Of a stretch of 8,283 nucleotides of DNA, positions 1 to 6,846 are shown piece after piece. Under the pieces are notes generated by a model. That model saw only the letters and a list, made by a program, of their open reading frames with translations. It had not been told where the DNA came from and ran no database searches. A program made the position numbers and the translations under genes. This DNA is from Eubacterium sp. CAG:786. GTDB taxonomy: Bacteria; Bacillota; Clostridia; Oscillospirales; Ruminococcaceae. The stretch spans positions 52,290 through 60,572 of the forward strand of contig HF989522.1 in NCBI GenBank assembly GCA_000432175.1, in the 5' to 3' direction. The stretch's first letter is position 1, and each line of letters opens with the position of its first letter.

Positions 1-132
1 AATGTCGCGCGGGAAAAGCTCGACAGCGACAAGATACCGAGAGTGTTCCGCGGATACCCCATCATGCTGGTTTATATCGGAGTGGTATCGCTGGCGTTCT
101 ACGCACTAGCAGGTTACACTGCCGATTTCTGA
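1..132 (+). CDS. rnfA: RnfA/RsxA, electron transport complex subunit A (3' end only)
   Basis: Only the last 43 codons are in the window, read in frame 1 to the TGA at 130-132. The peptide contains REKLDSDKIPRVFRG followed by a hydrophobic segment LVYIGVVSLAFYALAG. This matches the end of RnfA/RsxA, where a short cytoplasmic stretch with R-E-(K/R)-L, a Pro and the F-R-G triplet precedes the last membrane helix with the SLAF motif. RnfA is an integral membrane subunit of the Rnf complex, which couples electron flow between ferredoxin and NAD to ion transport across the cytoplasmic membrane. The tail is more Tyr-rich than in the proteins I can recall (usually LITAGLMSLAFMGFSG), so the paralogue RnfE is a lesser alternative. 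The next gene is not rnfB, so in this genome rnfA probably ends the rnf cluster (a B-C-D-G-E-A order would fit). Confidence 0.75.
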   Translation, partial: NVAREKLDSDKIPRVFRGYPIMLVYIGVVSLAFYALAGYTADF

Positions 133-179
133 TTTCTGTTTTATCAGAGTTTCCTTAATATATATGAACGGAGAAGATC

Positions 180-1367
180 ATGAAGAAAAAGAAGATCAAG
201 ATAAAACACCACAAATACAGCCTTTATCAGCGGAAAAAGAGCACCGGCAGGAAAGTTCTCACCGTCATCATCATGGTGGTGATAGTCGCTGCACTTGTTG
301 TCGTGGGATACGGCGTCGGCAAGCCGCTCATGGAATATTTCAACGGCAAGAACACCAACTCTGAGCCAATATCCGCATGGACTCCCCCGGCTTCTGCCGA
401 AACCTCGGGTGCTTCCGCTGAAACGTCGCAGACCAGCACGGAAACCACAGAGCCCACAAGAGAAGAGCAGACCGAGAACAAGACGGTGAACGCGTTCATT
501 CTTCCGGAAACCGCAGTGCTCAGCTCCGACGCGCTCAACAGCGCGCTGGCTGCCGCAAAGAACGGTGGCTACACCGACATAGCAGTCACCCTGAAGGATG
601 AAACCGGAAACTTCCTCTACAAGACCTCCGTCAAGGACGTCCCCGAGGAACAGATAACCGGCACCCTGACCGCAAAACAGATAGCAGACCTGATAACCGC
701 AGCCGGATTTACTCCCCGTGCGCGGATAAATACGCTTCTCGACCGCACCACGCAGACCTACGCCGGCAAGAACATCTGCTACATGATAACCGACGGCGGC
801 ATCTGGCACGATTATTACGTTGACCGCGGTGGAAAGTCCTGGCTCGACCCGTTCAATGCAGTCACCGCGAAGTACCTTGCAGCGATAACCGGAGAGATAT
901 CGCAGGCAGGTTTCAGCAGCATAATCCTCGCGAATACACGCTGCCCTGCGTTCAACAACCAGGATTACACCAACTTCCTGCGCGACCTCGCGATCGCCGA
1001 CGACAGCGCCCGTCTGAATGCGCTCTGGAACGTCGCCGACGCGTGCGTTTCCGCTGCGAAGTCCGGAAACTCCAGCGTGCTGCTTGAAGTTTCCGACGAG
1101 GAACTGCTTTCCGACAGCGTCGCGCTGACTTCCGCAGAGCCCGTGAGCGACAAGACCAAGTTGAAAACAGTGACGCTGCTCGTGGATTACGCGCCCGGCG
1201 AAAAGGCAGGCTACAACGAAGCCCGCGCGTTCATCGGCAGACTGTCTGCGATGTATTCCGGGCAGGATATCGCGGTACGGCTGACCGCTTCAAGCTTCTC
1301 ATCGAGTGCGCTTGACCAGGTAAAGAAAGCATTCGCGGACGCGGATATCACCGTGTATTCTGAATAA
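180..1367 (+). CDS. Membrane-anchored glycosyl-hydrolase-like protein (DUF4015/GHL type), probably catalytically degenerate
   Basis: A 395-residue protein. The start at 180 has GGAG at 170-173, six bases upstream. Residues 1-24 are very basic and residues 25-47 are hydrophobic (VLTVIIMVVIVAALVVVGYG), giving an uncleaved signal anchor with the body outside the cell. Residues 58-102 form a Ser/Thr/Glu linker. Residues 104-260 resemble the putative glycosyl hydrolase domain DUF4015: an 'A-V-T-L-K-D-E-T-G-N-F-L-Y' strand (135-147), 'RARINTLLDR' (180-189) and 'WLDPFN' (221-226) followed by a helix and 'GFSSIIL'. The family's F-D-Y-V-R-F-P signature is here L-A-N-T-R-C-P (250-256), so its Asp is missing. 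The C-terminal half is divergent and has no motif I recognise. It lies 47 bases after rnfA with no clear promoter or terminator between, so co-transcription is likely. The fold assignment is from pattern memory; substrate and activity are unknown. Confidence 0.7.
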   Translation: MKKKKIKIKHHKYSLYQRKKSTGRKVLTVIIMVVIVAALVVVGYGVGKPLMEYFNGKNTNSEPISAWTPPASAETSGASAETSQTSTETTEPTREEQTENKTVNAFILPETAVLSSDALNSALAAAKNGGYTDIAVTLKDETGNFLYKTSVKDVPEEQITGTLTAKQIADLITAAGFTPRARINTLLDRTTQTYAGKNICYMITDGGIWHDYYVDRGGKSWLDPFNAVTAKYLAAITGEISQAGFSSIILANTRCPAFNNQDYTNFLRDLAIADDSARLNALWNVADACVSAAKSGNSSVLLEVSDEELLSDSVALTSAEPVSDKTKLKTVTLLVDYAPGEKAGYNEARAFIGRLSAMYSGQDIAVRLTASSFSSSALDQVKKAFADADITVYSE

Positions 1368-1391
1368 TCGGTGAAAATTTCGCACACCTAC

Positions 1392-1420
1392 TTGATTTAT
1401 GAGCCGTTTTAGGCTATAAT
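1392..1420 (+). promoter_or_regulatory. Sigma-A promoter of yajC
   Basis: A -35 element TTGATT at 1392-1397 and a perfect -10 TATAAT at 1415-1420 are separated by exactly 17 bases. Transcription should begin near 1427, giving a leader of about 48 nt. The spacer contains a short AGCC/GGCT inverted repeat (1402-1415) of unclear meaning. This separates yajC from the gene before it. Confidence 0.85.
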
Positions 1421-1462
1421 AGAAAGGTACAGTAAAAAATGCCCACCGGGCTAGTTAATATT

Positions 1463-1467
1463 GGAGG
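1463..1467 (+). promoter_or_regulatory. Ribosome binding site that sets the yajC start
   Basis: GGAGG lies seven bases before the ATG at 1475. An in-frame ATG at 1439 would add 12 residues but has no well-spaced Shine-Dalgarno sequence and lies just after the predicted transcription start, so 1475 is preferred. Confidence 0.85.
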
Positions 1468-1474
1468 ACAACTA

Positions 1475-1870
1475 ATGACAGCACTTACAATGATATCCAG
1501 CGCAGCTGAAACGACCGGTACCGCTAATGCGGCAAGCATGCTCACCATGCTCATTCCGCTGGCGCTCATCGTGGTATTCTTCTACTTCTTCATTATCCGT
1601 CCGGAGAAGAAGCGCACCAAGGAAATGCAGAGCATGCTGGAGAATATCCAGGTAGCTGATGAGATCATCACAAACGGCGGCATCATCGGCAGAGTTCTTT
1701 CCGTCAAGGAGGACACTATCCTCATCGAAACAGGCAGCGACCGCACCAAGATACGCATTCTGAAGTCCGCTGTTGCAAAGAACAACACCGTTCACGAGAT
1801 CCCCGCTGAAACTGCGGCTCCCAGAAAAAAGAAAAAGGGCAAGGACGACAAGCCCGCTGAGATCAAGTAA
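1475..1870 (+). CDS. yajC: YajC, Sec translocon accessory membrane protein
   Basis: A 131-residue protein beginning at the ATG behind GGAGG. A short polar N-terminus leads into a single membrane helix at about residues 23-41, ending in FFYFFIIRPEKKR, the family signature (hydrophobic helix followed by R-P-x-x-K-R). A small cytoplasmic domain follows with 'VADEIITNGGIIGRV' and 'ILIETGSDRTKIRI', typical of YajC. The last 25 or so residues are a Lys-rich, low-complexity tail that makes the protein somewhat longer than usual (about 85-110 residues). YajC associates with SecDF at the SecYEG channel and assists protein export. In many bacteria it sits beside secD/secF or tgt; here it is alone, with its own promoter and terminator, so it appears monocistronic. 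Confidence 0.95.
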   Translation: MTALTMISSAAETTGTANAASMLTMLIPLALIVVFFYFFIIRPEKKRTKEMQSMLENIQVADEIITNGGIIGRVLSVKEDTILIETGSDRTKIRILKSAVAKNNTVHEIPAETAAPRKKKKGKDDKPAEIK

Positions 1871-1887
1871 TTCCCCGAAAACACGAA

Positions 1888-1919
1888 CCCCCACCGTTGT
1901 GATGACGGTGGGGGATTTT
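1888..1919 (+). terminator. Rho-independent terminator between yajC and ppk1, possibly bidirectional
   Basis: A perfect 10-bp stem, CCCCCACCGT (1888-1897) with ACGGTGGGGG (1905-1914), closes a 7-base loop and is followed by ATTTTGTTT on the plus strand, 17 bases after the yajC stop. ppk1 converges from the other side (stop at 1935). On the minus strand the stem is followed by TTCGTGTTTT, so it may stop both transcripts, more weakly for ppk1. Confidence 0.9.
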
Positions 1920-1934
1920 GTTTATAGGGGGATC

Positions 1935-4154
1935 TTATCTTCTTACCCTGCGTATCTTGACGCGGTGAGTCACGCGCGGCTCGTAAGCGGGCTGCACCGG
2001 CGGCAGCGGCTGGACGTAATTAGGGGAGAGCGCGGTTTCGGCTTCACGGCGTGCGGCTTCGGCTTCCTCGTGCTGCTGACTGTGGTTTTCCTCCTCGCGC
2101 TTAGCGGCTTCCTCGGCTGCCTTGTACGCCTGCTCATAGAAGTATATCTGCGAATTCAGCGGAGCTTCTCCCTCGGCGCGCTCAACGCGGTGGTAGTTAC
2201 CCTCGCTGTCCTGCTCACGCGCCTTCACATTGTCGTGCAGGCAGGTGTTGAATATCTCCACCGCCCTGTCCGCAAGCTTCTTGTCCAGAAGCGGTGCTGC
2301 GACTTCCACACGGCGCTCGGTGTTGCGGGTCATGAAGTCCGCGCTGGAAATGTACACTCTTCTGCGCTCGCCCTGCCCGAAAATATATATCCTGCTGTGC
2401 TCCAGAAAACGTCCCACGATGGAAATAACACGGATATTCTCGGTGTCCCCGGGCACTCCCGCAATAAGGCAGCATATTCCGCGGACTACAAGCTCTATCT
2501 TAACGCCGGCGCGGCTGGCTTCCGCAAGCTTCTCGATGATGTCCTTATCCGTGAGGGAATTCATCTTGATGCCGATATAGCCGTTATTCTTGTAGGTTAT
2601 CTCGTTGTCGATGAGTTCCACTATGCGGCTTTTCAGCCCTTTGGGAGCGACCAGCAGCTTGTTGGTGCTTTCCACGGTATTGCCGACGGCAAGCGCGTTG
2701 AACACCACCGAAGCGTCCGAGCCGAAATCCCTGTCGGCGGTCATCAGCGTGAGGTCGGTGTAAAGCCTGGAAGTGCGCTCATTGTAGTTTCCGGTGCCGA
2801 CCTGCGTGATGTAGCTTACATCGCTGCCGTCGCGCAGCGTGATAAGCAGCAGCTTGGAGTGCACCTTGAGTTCCTCCAGGCCGTAGATAACGGTCACTCC
2901 GGCTTCCTCCAGGCGCTTGGACCAGCCGATGTTGTTCTCCTCGTCGAAGCGTGCGCGGAGTTCCACCAGAGCCAGCACGTCCTTGCCGTTCTCGGCGGCG
3001 CGGGTGAGCGCGCTGATTATCTTGCTGTCCCTCGCAACGCGGTAAAGCGTTATCTTGATGGAAACCACGTCGGGGTTGTCCGCAGCTTCGTCCAGCAGGC
3101 GAATGAACTGGCTGATATTCTCATAGGGGTAGTTCAGCATGACGTCGTGCTGCTTTATCTGCTCTATCATCGGGCGCTTCTGGTCGATATCCGGGGACTT
3201 CTGCGGGGTAAGCTGCGAGAAGAAAAGCTCGCTCTGCTTCTCCAGCCTGCGCTCCACCGCGGAAAGAAAATCCATAGTCAGCGGCGCGGTCTGCGTGAAC
3301 ACAAAATTATCCTTGACCTTAAGCGTTTTCGAGATAAGCGCGACTATGCTGTCGTCCGGGGTTCCCTGGAATTCAAGGCGCACCGGCTGCAGCTTCTTGC
3401 GCTTCTTGACAAGCTCGCTCATGATATCGCGGAAATCCACGTCGTGGTCGTAAAGTCCCTCGTCCATTGTGATATCCGCATTCCTGGTGACCCTGAAAAT
3501 GCAGCGGGAAACTATCTCGAAATTCTTGAACACCAGTTCCGCATAGTGGCTGATGAGTTCCTCAGTCAGCAGGAATTTCCCCGTACCCGGCAGCCAAACC
3601 TGCCTCGGGAAGTTCTCAGAAGCCGGCAGAATTCCGAACGTGGTCTTGCCCGCGTCGTCCTTCTTGCGGATAGTGACGCCGACATACACCTCACCGTTTT
3701 TCAGGAACGGAACAGGGTGCTTTTTATCGACAACGCCGGTGAACAGCAGCGGCTGAATCTCCCTTGCGAAGAAAGCGCGGAAAAACGCGTCCTCCTCCGG
3801 GGAAAGGGCGTTGGGGTCGATGTGCTCTATGCCGTAGTCTTTCAGCCCTGCCATTATCTCAGAGTAAGCCTTGTCCTTGACGGGAAGCAGCTTCTTGACC
3901 TGCTTTGCTATCTCGACAAGCTGCTCCTTGGCAGTCATGTTGGTCTTGTTCTCGGTATCCTTGCTGTCGAAGAGCATCTTGTCATGCAGGCTCCCAACTC
4001 TTATCATGAAGAACTCGTCGAGGTTGGAGCAGAATATCTGCACAAATCTCAGCCGCTCGAACAGCGGTGTGTCCTCGTCGAATGCTTCCTCCAGCACTCT
4101 TGCGTTAAATTTAAGCCACGAAAGTTCGCGGTTGTCGTAGAATTTTCCGCTCAT
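1935..4154 (-). CDS. ppk1: Polyphosphate kinase 1
   Basis: A 739-residue protein that reversibly transfers the ATP gamma-phosphate to a growing polyphosphate chain. The N-terminal domain opens with 'YDNRELSWLKFNARVLEEA' and 'SNLDEFFMIRVG', both classic PPK1 sequence. The first phospholipase-D-like half carries 'LVELRARFDEENNIGWSKRLEEAG' and KVHSKLLLI with His432, the residue equivalent to the phosphorylated His435 of E. coli. It is followed by GTGNYNERTSRLYTD. The second half carries FLEHSRIYIF with His586, matching the second catalytic His, and 'SSADFMTRN'. After about residue 675 comes an extra tail of some 64 residues: a Glu/Ala/Arg-rich probable helix, a Pro-rich stretch, then a very basic end (RVKIRRVRR). 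The start has AAAGGAA six bases upstream. It follows pyrG on the same strand. The gene uses no TTA, CTA or TCA codons. Confidence 0.97.
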   Translation of the reverse strand: MSGKFYDNRELSWLKFNARVLEEAFDEDTPLFERLRFVQIFCSNLDEFFMIRVGSLHDKMLFDSKDTENKTNMTAKEQLVEIAKQVKKLLPVKDKAYSEIMAGLKDYGIEHIDPNALSPEEDAFFRAFFAREIQPLLFTGVVDKKHPVPFLKNGEVYVGVTIRKKDDAGKTTFGILPASENFPRQVWLPGTGKFLLTEELISHYAELVFKNFEIVSRCIFRVTRNADITMDEGLYDHDVDFRDIMSELVKKRKKLQPVRLEFQGTPDDSIVALISKTLKVKDNFVFTQTAPLTMDFLSAVERRLEKQSELFFSQLTPQKSPDIDQKRPMIEQIKQHDVMLNYPYENISQFIRLLDEAADNPDVVSIKITLYRVARDSKIISALTRAAENGKDVLALVELRARFDEENNIGWSKRLEEAGVTVIYGLEELKVHSKLLLITLRDGSDVSYITQVGTGNYNERTSRLYTDLTLMTADRDFGSDASVVFNALAVGNTVESTNKLLVAPKGLKSRIVELIDNEITYKNNGYIGIKMNSLTDKDIIEKLAEASRAGVKIELVVRGICCLIAGVPGDTENIRVISIVGRFLEHSRIYIFGQGERRRVYISSADFMTRNTERRVEVAAPLLDKKLADRAVEIFNTCLHDNVKAREQDSEGNYHRVERAEGEAPLNSQIYFYEQAYKAAEEAAKREEENHSQQHEEAEAARREAETALSPNYVQPLPPVQPAYEPRVTHRVKIRRVRR

Positions 4155-4173
4155 GTCCGGTTCCTTTCACCAC

Positions 4174-4190
4174 TTTACGTGGATTTTACA
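4174..4190. promoter_or_regulatory. Possible Pho-box-like direct repeat in the ppk1 leader
   Basis: On the plus strand TTTACG (4174-4179) and TTTACA (4185-4190) start 11 bases apart, the helical spacing of PhoP sites in Bacillus (TT[ATC]ACA repeats). A short CCAC/GTGG inverted repeat (4170-4182) overlaps it. No good -35/-10 pair was found for ppk1, which would fit an activator-dependent promoter. Short motifs of this kind arise by chance, so this is tentative. Confidence 0.2.
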
Positions 4191-4201
4191 TAATGAACAC
4201 A

Positions 4202-4231
4202 AATGCCGTCTGTTGTTACGCAGACGGCATT
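4202..4231 (-). terminator. Terminator hairpin after pyrG, in the pyrG-ppk1 gap
   Basis: An 11-bp perfect inverted repeat (4202-4212 with 4221-4231, core ATGCCGTCTG/CAGACGGCAT) closes an 8-base loop about 65 bases after the pyrG stop. In the minus direction it is followed by TTGTGTTCATT, a broken U-tract, so termination may be incomplete and some transcripts could continue into ppk1. Confidence 0.75.
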
Positions 4232-4295
4232 GATTTTCAATGAATAATATATTGCGCCAAAGTCCGACGGCGTATACGCGCCTTTGTCGTCAGCC

Positions 4296-5906
4296 TTACT
4301 TCTTCAGATCAAGAGAAGCCTTGATAAATCCGTTGAACAGCGGGTGCGGTCTGTTGGGTCTGCTCTTGAACTCAGGGTGGAACTGTACAGCCACGAACCA
4401 CGGGTGTACGTCCTTGGGCAGCTCAACGATCTCGACCAGCTTGCCGTCCGGAGAAAGTCCGGCGAACTTAAGACCCTTTGCAGCCATCTGCTCGCGGTAG
4501 ACGTTGTTGAATTCATAACGGTGACGGTGACGCTCGTAGATCAGCCCCTCGCCGTAAAGCTCGCGGGAAATGGAAGTTTCATCAAGCTTGCAGGGGTACA
4601 GACCAAGGCGCATCGTGCCGCCCATATCAACGCCCTTCTGATCAGGCATGATGTCGATGACGTCGTACTTGTGCTCACCGAATTCCGCGGAGTTTGCGCC
4701 CTCAAGACCTGCAACGTGACGTGCGAACTCGATAACAGCCATCTGCATGCCAAGGCACAGACCCAGATACGGCTTCTTGTTCTCTCTTGCGTAGCGTACA
4801 GCCTCTATCTTACCCTCGATGCCTCTGTCGCCGAAGCCACCGGGTACAACGATGCCGTCTACCTTGCCGAGAAGCTTCTCGGAGGTTTCCGGGGTGACTT
4901 CCTCGGAGTTGATAAGCTCTATGTGAACGTCAGCGCCGTTTGCAGCGCCTGCGTGTCTGATGGACTCCATAACGGAAATATATGCGTCAGGAAGCGCAAC
5001 GTACTTGCCGACAAGACCGATGGTCAGCGGCTTCTTTGCATTCTCCTGCATGTGGACCATGTTCTTCCACTCGGTGAGGTCAGGCTCCCTGTCCTCAAGG
5101 CCAAGGTGATGGCACGCGGAATGAGCAAGACCGGCTTCCTCAAGCATAAGCGGAACAGCGTACAGCGAAGAAGCAGTGAGGTTCGGGATAACGTCCTCCT
5201 TGCGGACGTTGCAGAAGCTTGCTACCTTATCCATCATATCCTGGGGTATCTCGCAGTCGCTGCGGAGAACCAGCACATTCGGCTGGATACCGATGGAAAG
5301 CAGTTCCTTTACGCTGTGCTGCGTGGGCTTTGTTTTCAGCTCGTTGCTGCCGGAGATGAATGGAAGCAGCGTAACGTGAATGTACATCACGTTCTCGCGT
5401 CCCACGTCGTTGCTCACCTGGCGGATAGCCTCGAGGAACGGTGTGGACTCGATATCGCCGACAGTGCCGCCGATCTCGGTGATAACTACGTCTGCAGCCT
5501 CAGCGCCGCTGTTGGCAACGCGGTAGATGCGGTCCTTTATCTCGTTTGTCACGTGGGGGATAACCTGAACGGTGCCGCCGAGGTAATCACCGCGGCGTTC
5601 CTTGTTGAGAACGGTCCAGTAAATTTTACCAGTGGTGACATTGCTGTTGACGGAAAGATTTTCGTCGATGAAACGCTCGTAGTGACCGAGGTCGAGGTCG
5701 GTTTCAGCGCCGTCGTCGGTGACGAACACCTCGCCGTGCTGATAGGGGCTCATCGTGCCCGGGTCAACGTTTATATACGGGTCGAACTTCTGGATAGTTA
5801 CCTTGTACCCTCTCATTTTAAGCAGTCGTCCGAGAGAAGCAGCGGTTATTCCCTTGCCAAGGCCAGAAACCACGCCGCCGGTGACGAAAATATACTTTGC
5901 AGCCAT
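4296..5906 (-). CDS. pyrG: CTP synthase (glutamine-hydrolysing)
   Basis: A 536-residue cytoplasmic enzyme converting UTP to CTP with ATP and glutamine, the last step of de novo pyrimidine nucleotide synthesis. The N-terminal synthetase domain begins 'KYIFVTGGVVSGLGKG' (P-loop, residues 4-19), then 'FDPYINVDPGTMSPYQHGEVFVT'-type sequence and 'EIGGTVGDIES' (144-154). The C-terminal class I glutamine amidotransferase domain has PGGFGDRG (355-362), the nucleophile Cys384 in LGLCLGMQ, and His510/Glu512 in QFHPEF, so the triad is complete. Length is normal. The start at 5906 follows the strong ribosome binding site at 5911-5919 and matches the family N-terminus; a frame extending to 6011 would begin inside the promoter. 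The gene has its own promoter and a terminator, and it contains no TTA, CTA or TCA codons. Confidence 0.98.
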   Translation of the reverse strand: MAAKYIFVTGGVVSGLGKGITAASLGRLLKMRGYKVTIQKFDPYINVDPGTMSPYQHGEVFVTDDGAETDLDLGHYERFIDENLSVNSNVTTGKIYWTVLNKERRGDYLGGTVQVIPHVTNEIKDRIYRVANSGAEAADVVITEIGGTVGDIESTPFLEAIRQVSNDVGRENVMYIHVTLLPFISGSNELKTKPTQHSVKELLSIGIQPNVLVLRSDCEIPQDMMDKVASFCNVRKEDVIPNLTASSLYAVPLMLEEAGLAHSACHHLGLEDREPDLTEWKNMVHMQENAKKPLTIGLVGKYVALPDAYISVMESIRHAGAANGADVHIELINSEEVTPETSEKLLGKVDGIVVPGGFGDRGIEGKIEAVRYARENKKPYLGLCLGMQMAVIEFARHVAGLEGANSAEFGEHKYDVIDIMPDQKGVDMGGTMRLGLYPCKLDETSISRELYGEGLIYERHRHRYEFNNVYREQMAAKGLKFAGLSPDGKLVEIVELPKDVHPWFVAVQFHPEFKSRPNRPHPLFNGFIKASLDLKK

Positions 5907-5910
5907 TATG

Positions 5911-5919
5911 CCTTCCTCC
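5911..5919 (-). promoter_or_regulatory. Ribosome binding site that sets the pyrG start
   Basis: GGAGGAAGG on the minus strand, with the GGAGG core eight bases before the ATG at 5904-5906. It supports the short start and excludes the 35-residue N-terminal extension. Confidence 0.85.
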
Positions 5920-5982
5920 ACTTTTTCTATTCCATAATTTCGAAATATAACAAATACATATCCGAAAACACATCTACAGTTT

Positions 5983-6011
5983 ATTATACCACCCTGATAA
6001 CTTTTTTTCAA
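5983..6011 (-). promoter_or_regulatory. Sigma-A promoter of pyrG
   Basis: On the minus strand TTGAAA (6006-6011) and a perfect TATAAT (5983-5988) are 17 bases apart. Transcription should start near 5976, giving a leader of about 70 nt. The start region reads AAACTGTAG, lacking the initial G-run followed by C used in the reiterative-transcription control of pyrG in Bacillus, and I see no attenuator hairpin in the leader. Confidence 0.85.
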
Positions 6012-6018
6012 GTGGTAT
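5986..6018. repeat. Operator-like inverted repeat framing the pyrG promoter
   Basis: ATACCAC (5986-5992) and GTGGTAT (6012-6018) form a perfect 7-base inverted repeat with centres 26 bp apart. One arm overlaps the -10 box and the other abuts the upstream side of the -35 box. Such placement would suit a repressor; no such regulator is known to me, so its role is inferred. Confidence 0.4.
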
Positions 6019-6071
6019 TTCTACTAAATTCGCAATAATGCCGTATTATTTTTTCAACTGCCTGCACAGCG

Positions 6072-6812
6072 CTACTTCCAGTTTCTGTCGTAGCTTGGCG
6101 CTTCAAGCAGCGGATTTGAAGTGGTAGGGCGCTTTTTCCTTTTTACGGCAACATAGTCCGCGATATTGAACGGCTTTTTCTCCGGCGCATTGCGGTACTG
6201 TTCAAGGAAGAAATTCAGCGACCGTTCAAGCTTTCTGGTATTCCCGAACCAGCCGTCTATACGCAGCACGTCTAGTTTTTCGAAACCCTTTTCGTCGAGT
6301 TCCGGGCTGTCGAAATGCATGTGGTCGTCCTCGTCAACGTGATAGCCAAGGCGGTCGCTTTCGCAGAGGTAGCAGCGTACTTCCCCGCGCACCGTGATGG
6401 AAAACGGTGAATTCTTCTGGTCGCGGGAAATTTCCTCCACCCCGGAAAAAGGCACGAAATACAGCCTGCGGAGTATCACTTTCTCAGAATAATCCCGGAA
6501 TTCCCCCGCATAAACGCTGAACACGAACCCGTCCGGGAGAATGTCAAGATACGTGAACCGGGAATGCCGTCTGTCCGCTTTATAGCAGAAATACGCAGCC
6601 GTGAATATAGTGACAGTGCCCACGAAAACGCAGCCCGCAATAACTGCCGCCATCAGCTTCTGCAGTTCCCCTGAAGAGCCGGAGCTGAAATTCAGCAGTA
6701 TATTCACCGCGCAGAACACGCATATGCCGAAAAGCGGGACCACCATGGTAATGACTATAGCTTTCAGCCGACGGCGGTATTTCGTCGTATCCGCATGAAA
6801 AAAGTACTCTAT
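6072..6812 (-). CDS. Unrecognised membrane protein with two transmembrane helices and a soluble C-terminal domain
   Basis: I do not recognise this family. Read from the ATA codon at 6812-6810 the protein has 246 residues. The N-terminus reads EYFFHADTTKYRRRLK, then a hydrophobic helix at about 18-40, a Ser/Gly-rich turn (43-48), a second helix at about 53-77, and a basic border (KADRRHSR). The remaining 170 residues look like a soluble, strand-rich domain, with an acidic His-containing patch (YHVDEDDHMHFD) and a basic C-terminal tail. Charge distribution suggests both ends are cytoplasmic. The open frame runs on to an ATG at 6917, but a promoter and ribosome binding site lie within that extension, which also overlaps the preceding gene, so the start is placed at ATA. 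The next in-frame ATG is inside the first helix and has no ribosome binding site. It lies between the CDF gene and pyrG on the same strand, with no clear terminator after it. Confidence 0.7.
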   Translation of the reverse strand: MEYFFHADTTKYRRRLKAIVITMVVPLFGICVFCAVNILLNFSSGSSGELQKLMAAVIAGCVFVGTVTIFTAAYFCYKADRRHSRFTYLDILPDGFVFSVYAGEFRDYSEKVILRRLYFVPFSGVEEISRDQKNSPFSITVRGEVRCYLCESDRLGYHVDEDDHMHFDSPELDEKGFEKLDVLRIDGWFGNTRKLERSLNFFLEQYRNAPEKKPFNIADYVAVKRKKRPTTSNPLLEAPSYDRNWK

Positions 6813-6819
6813 GCTGCCA

Positions 6820-6826
6820 CCTCCCC
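6820..6826 (-). promoter_or_regulatory. Ribosome binding site pointing to an ATA start
   Basis: GGGGAGG on the minus strand, ending exactly seven bases before ATA (6812-6810). The GTG overlapping its end is in another frame and stops after three codons. No in-frame ATG, GTG or TTG lies at a usable distance. Confidence 0.7.
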
Positions 6827-6846
6827 GCTGTTGTGATATTATTATT

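Noticed and set aside
128..148. Hairpin TCTGAT/ATCAGA at the rnfA stop as a terminator
   Set aside because: Only six base pairs with a nine-base loop and no U-tract after it.
1441..1451. GCCC-ACC-GGGC hairpin in the yajC leader
   Set aside because: Four base pairs with a three-base loop, too small to claim a regulatory role.
1773..4193. An 806-codon open frame on the plus strand opposite ppk1
   Set aside because: It is codon-aligned with ppk1 and is open because the sense gene avoids TTA, CTA and TCA; it has no family motif and runs through the yajC-ppk1 terminator.
4270..4279. Palindrome GCGTATACGC in the pyrG 3' untranslated region
   Set aside because: Ten bases only; no partner site and no loop for an RNA hairpin.
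5937..5946. Palindrome ATTTCGAAAT in the pyrG leader
   Set aside because: Short, AT-rich and self-complementary without a loop; likely chance.
5907..6011. N-terminal extension of pyrG by 35 residues
   Set aside because: Its ATG lies in the -35 box of the pyrG promoter, and the family N-terminus begins at the ATG behind GGAGGAAGG.
4284..6038. A 584-codon open frame on the plus strand opposite pyrG
   Set aside because: Same cause: an aligned antisense shadow of an unmistakable CTP synthase gene, with no ribosome binding site or recognisable motif.
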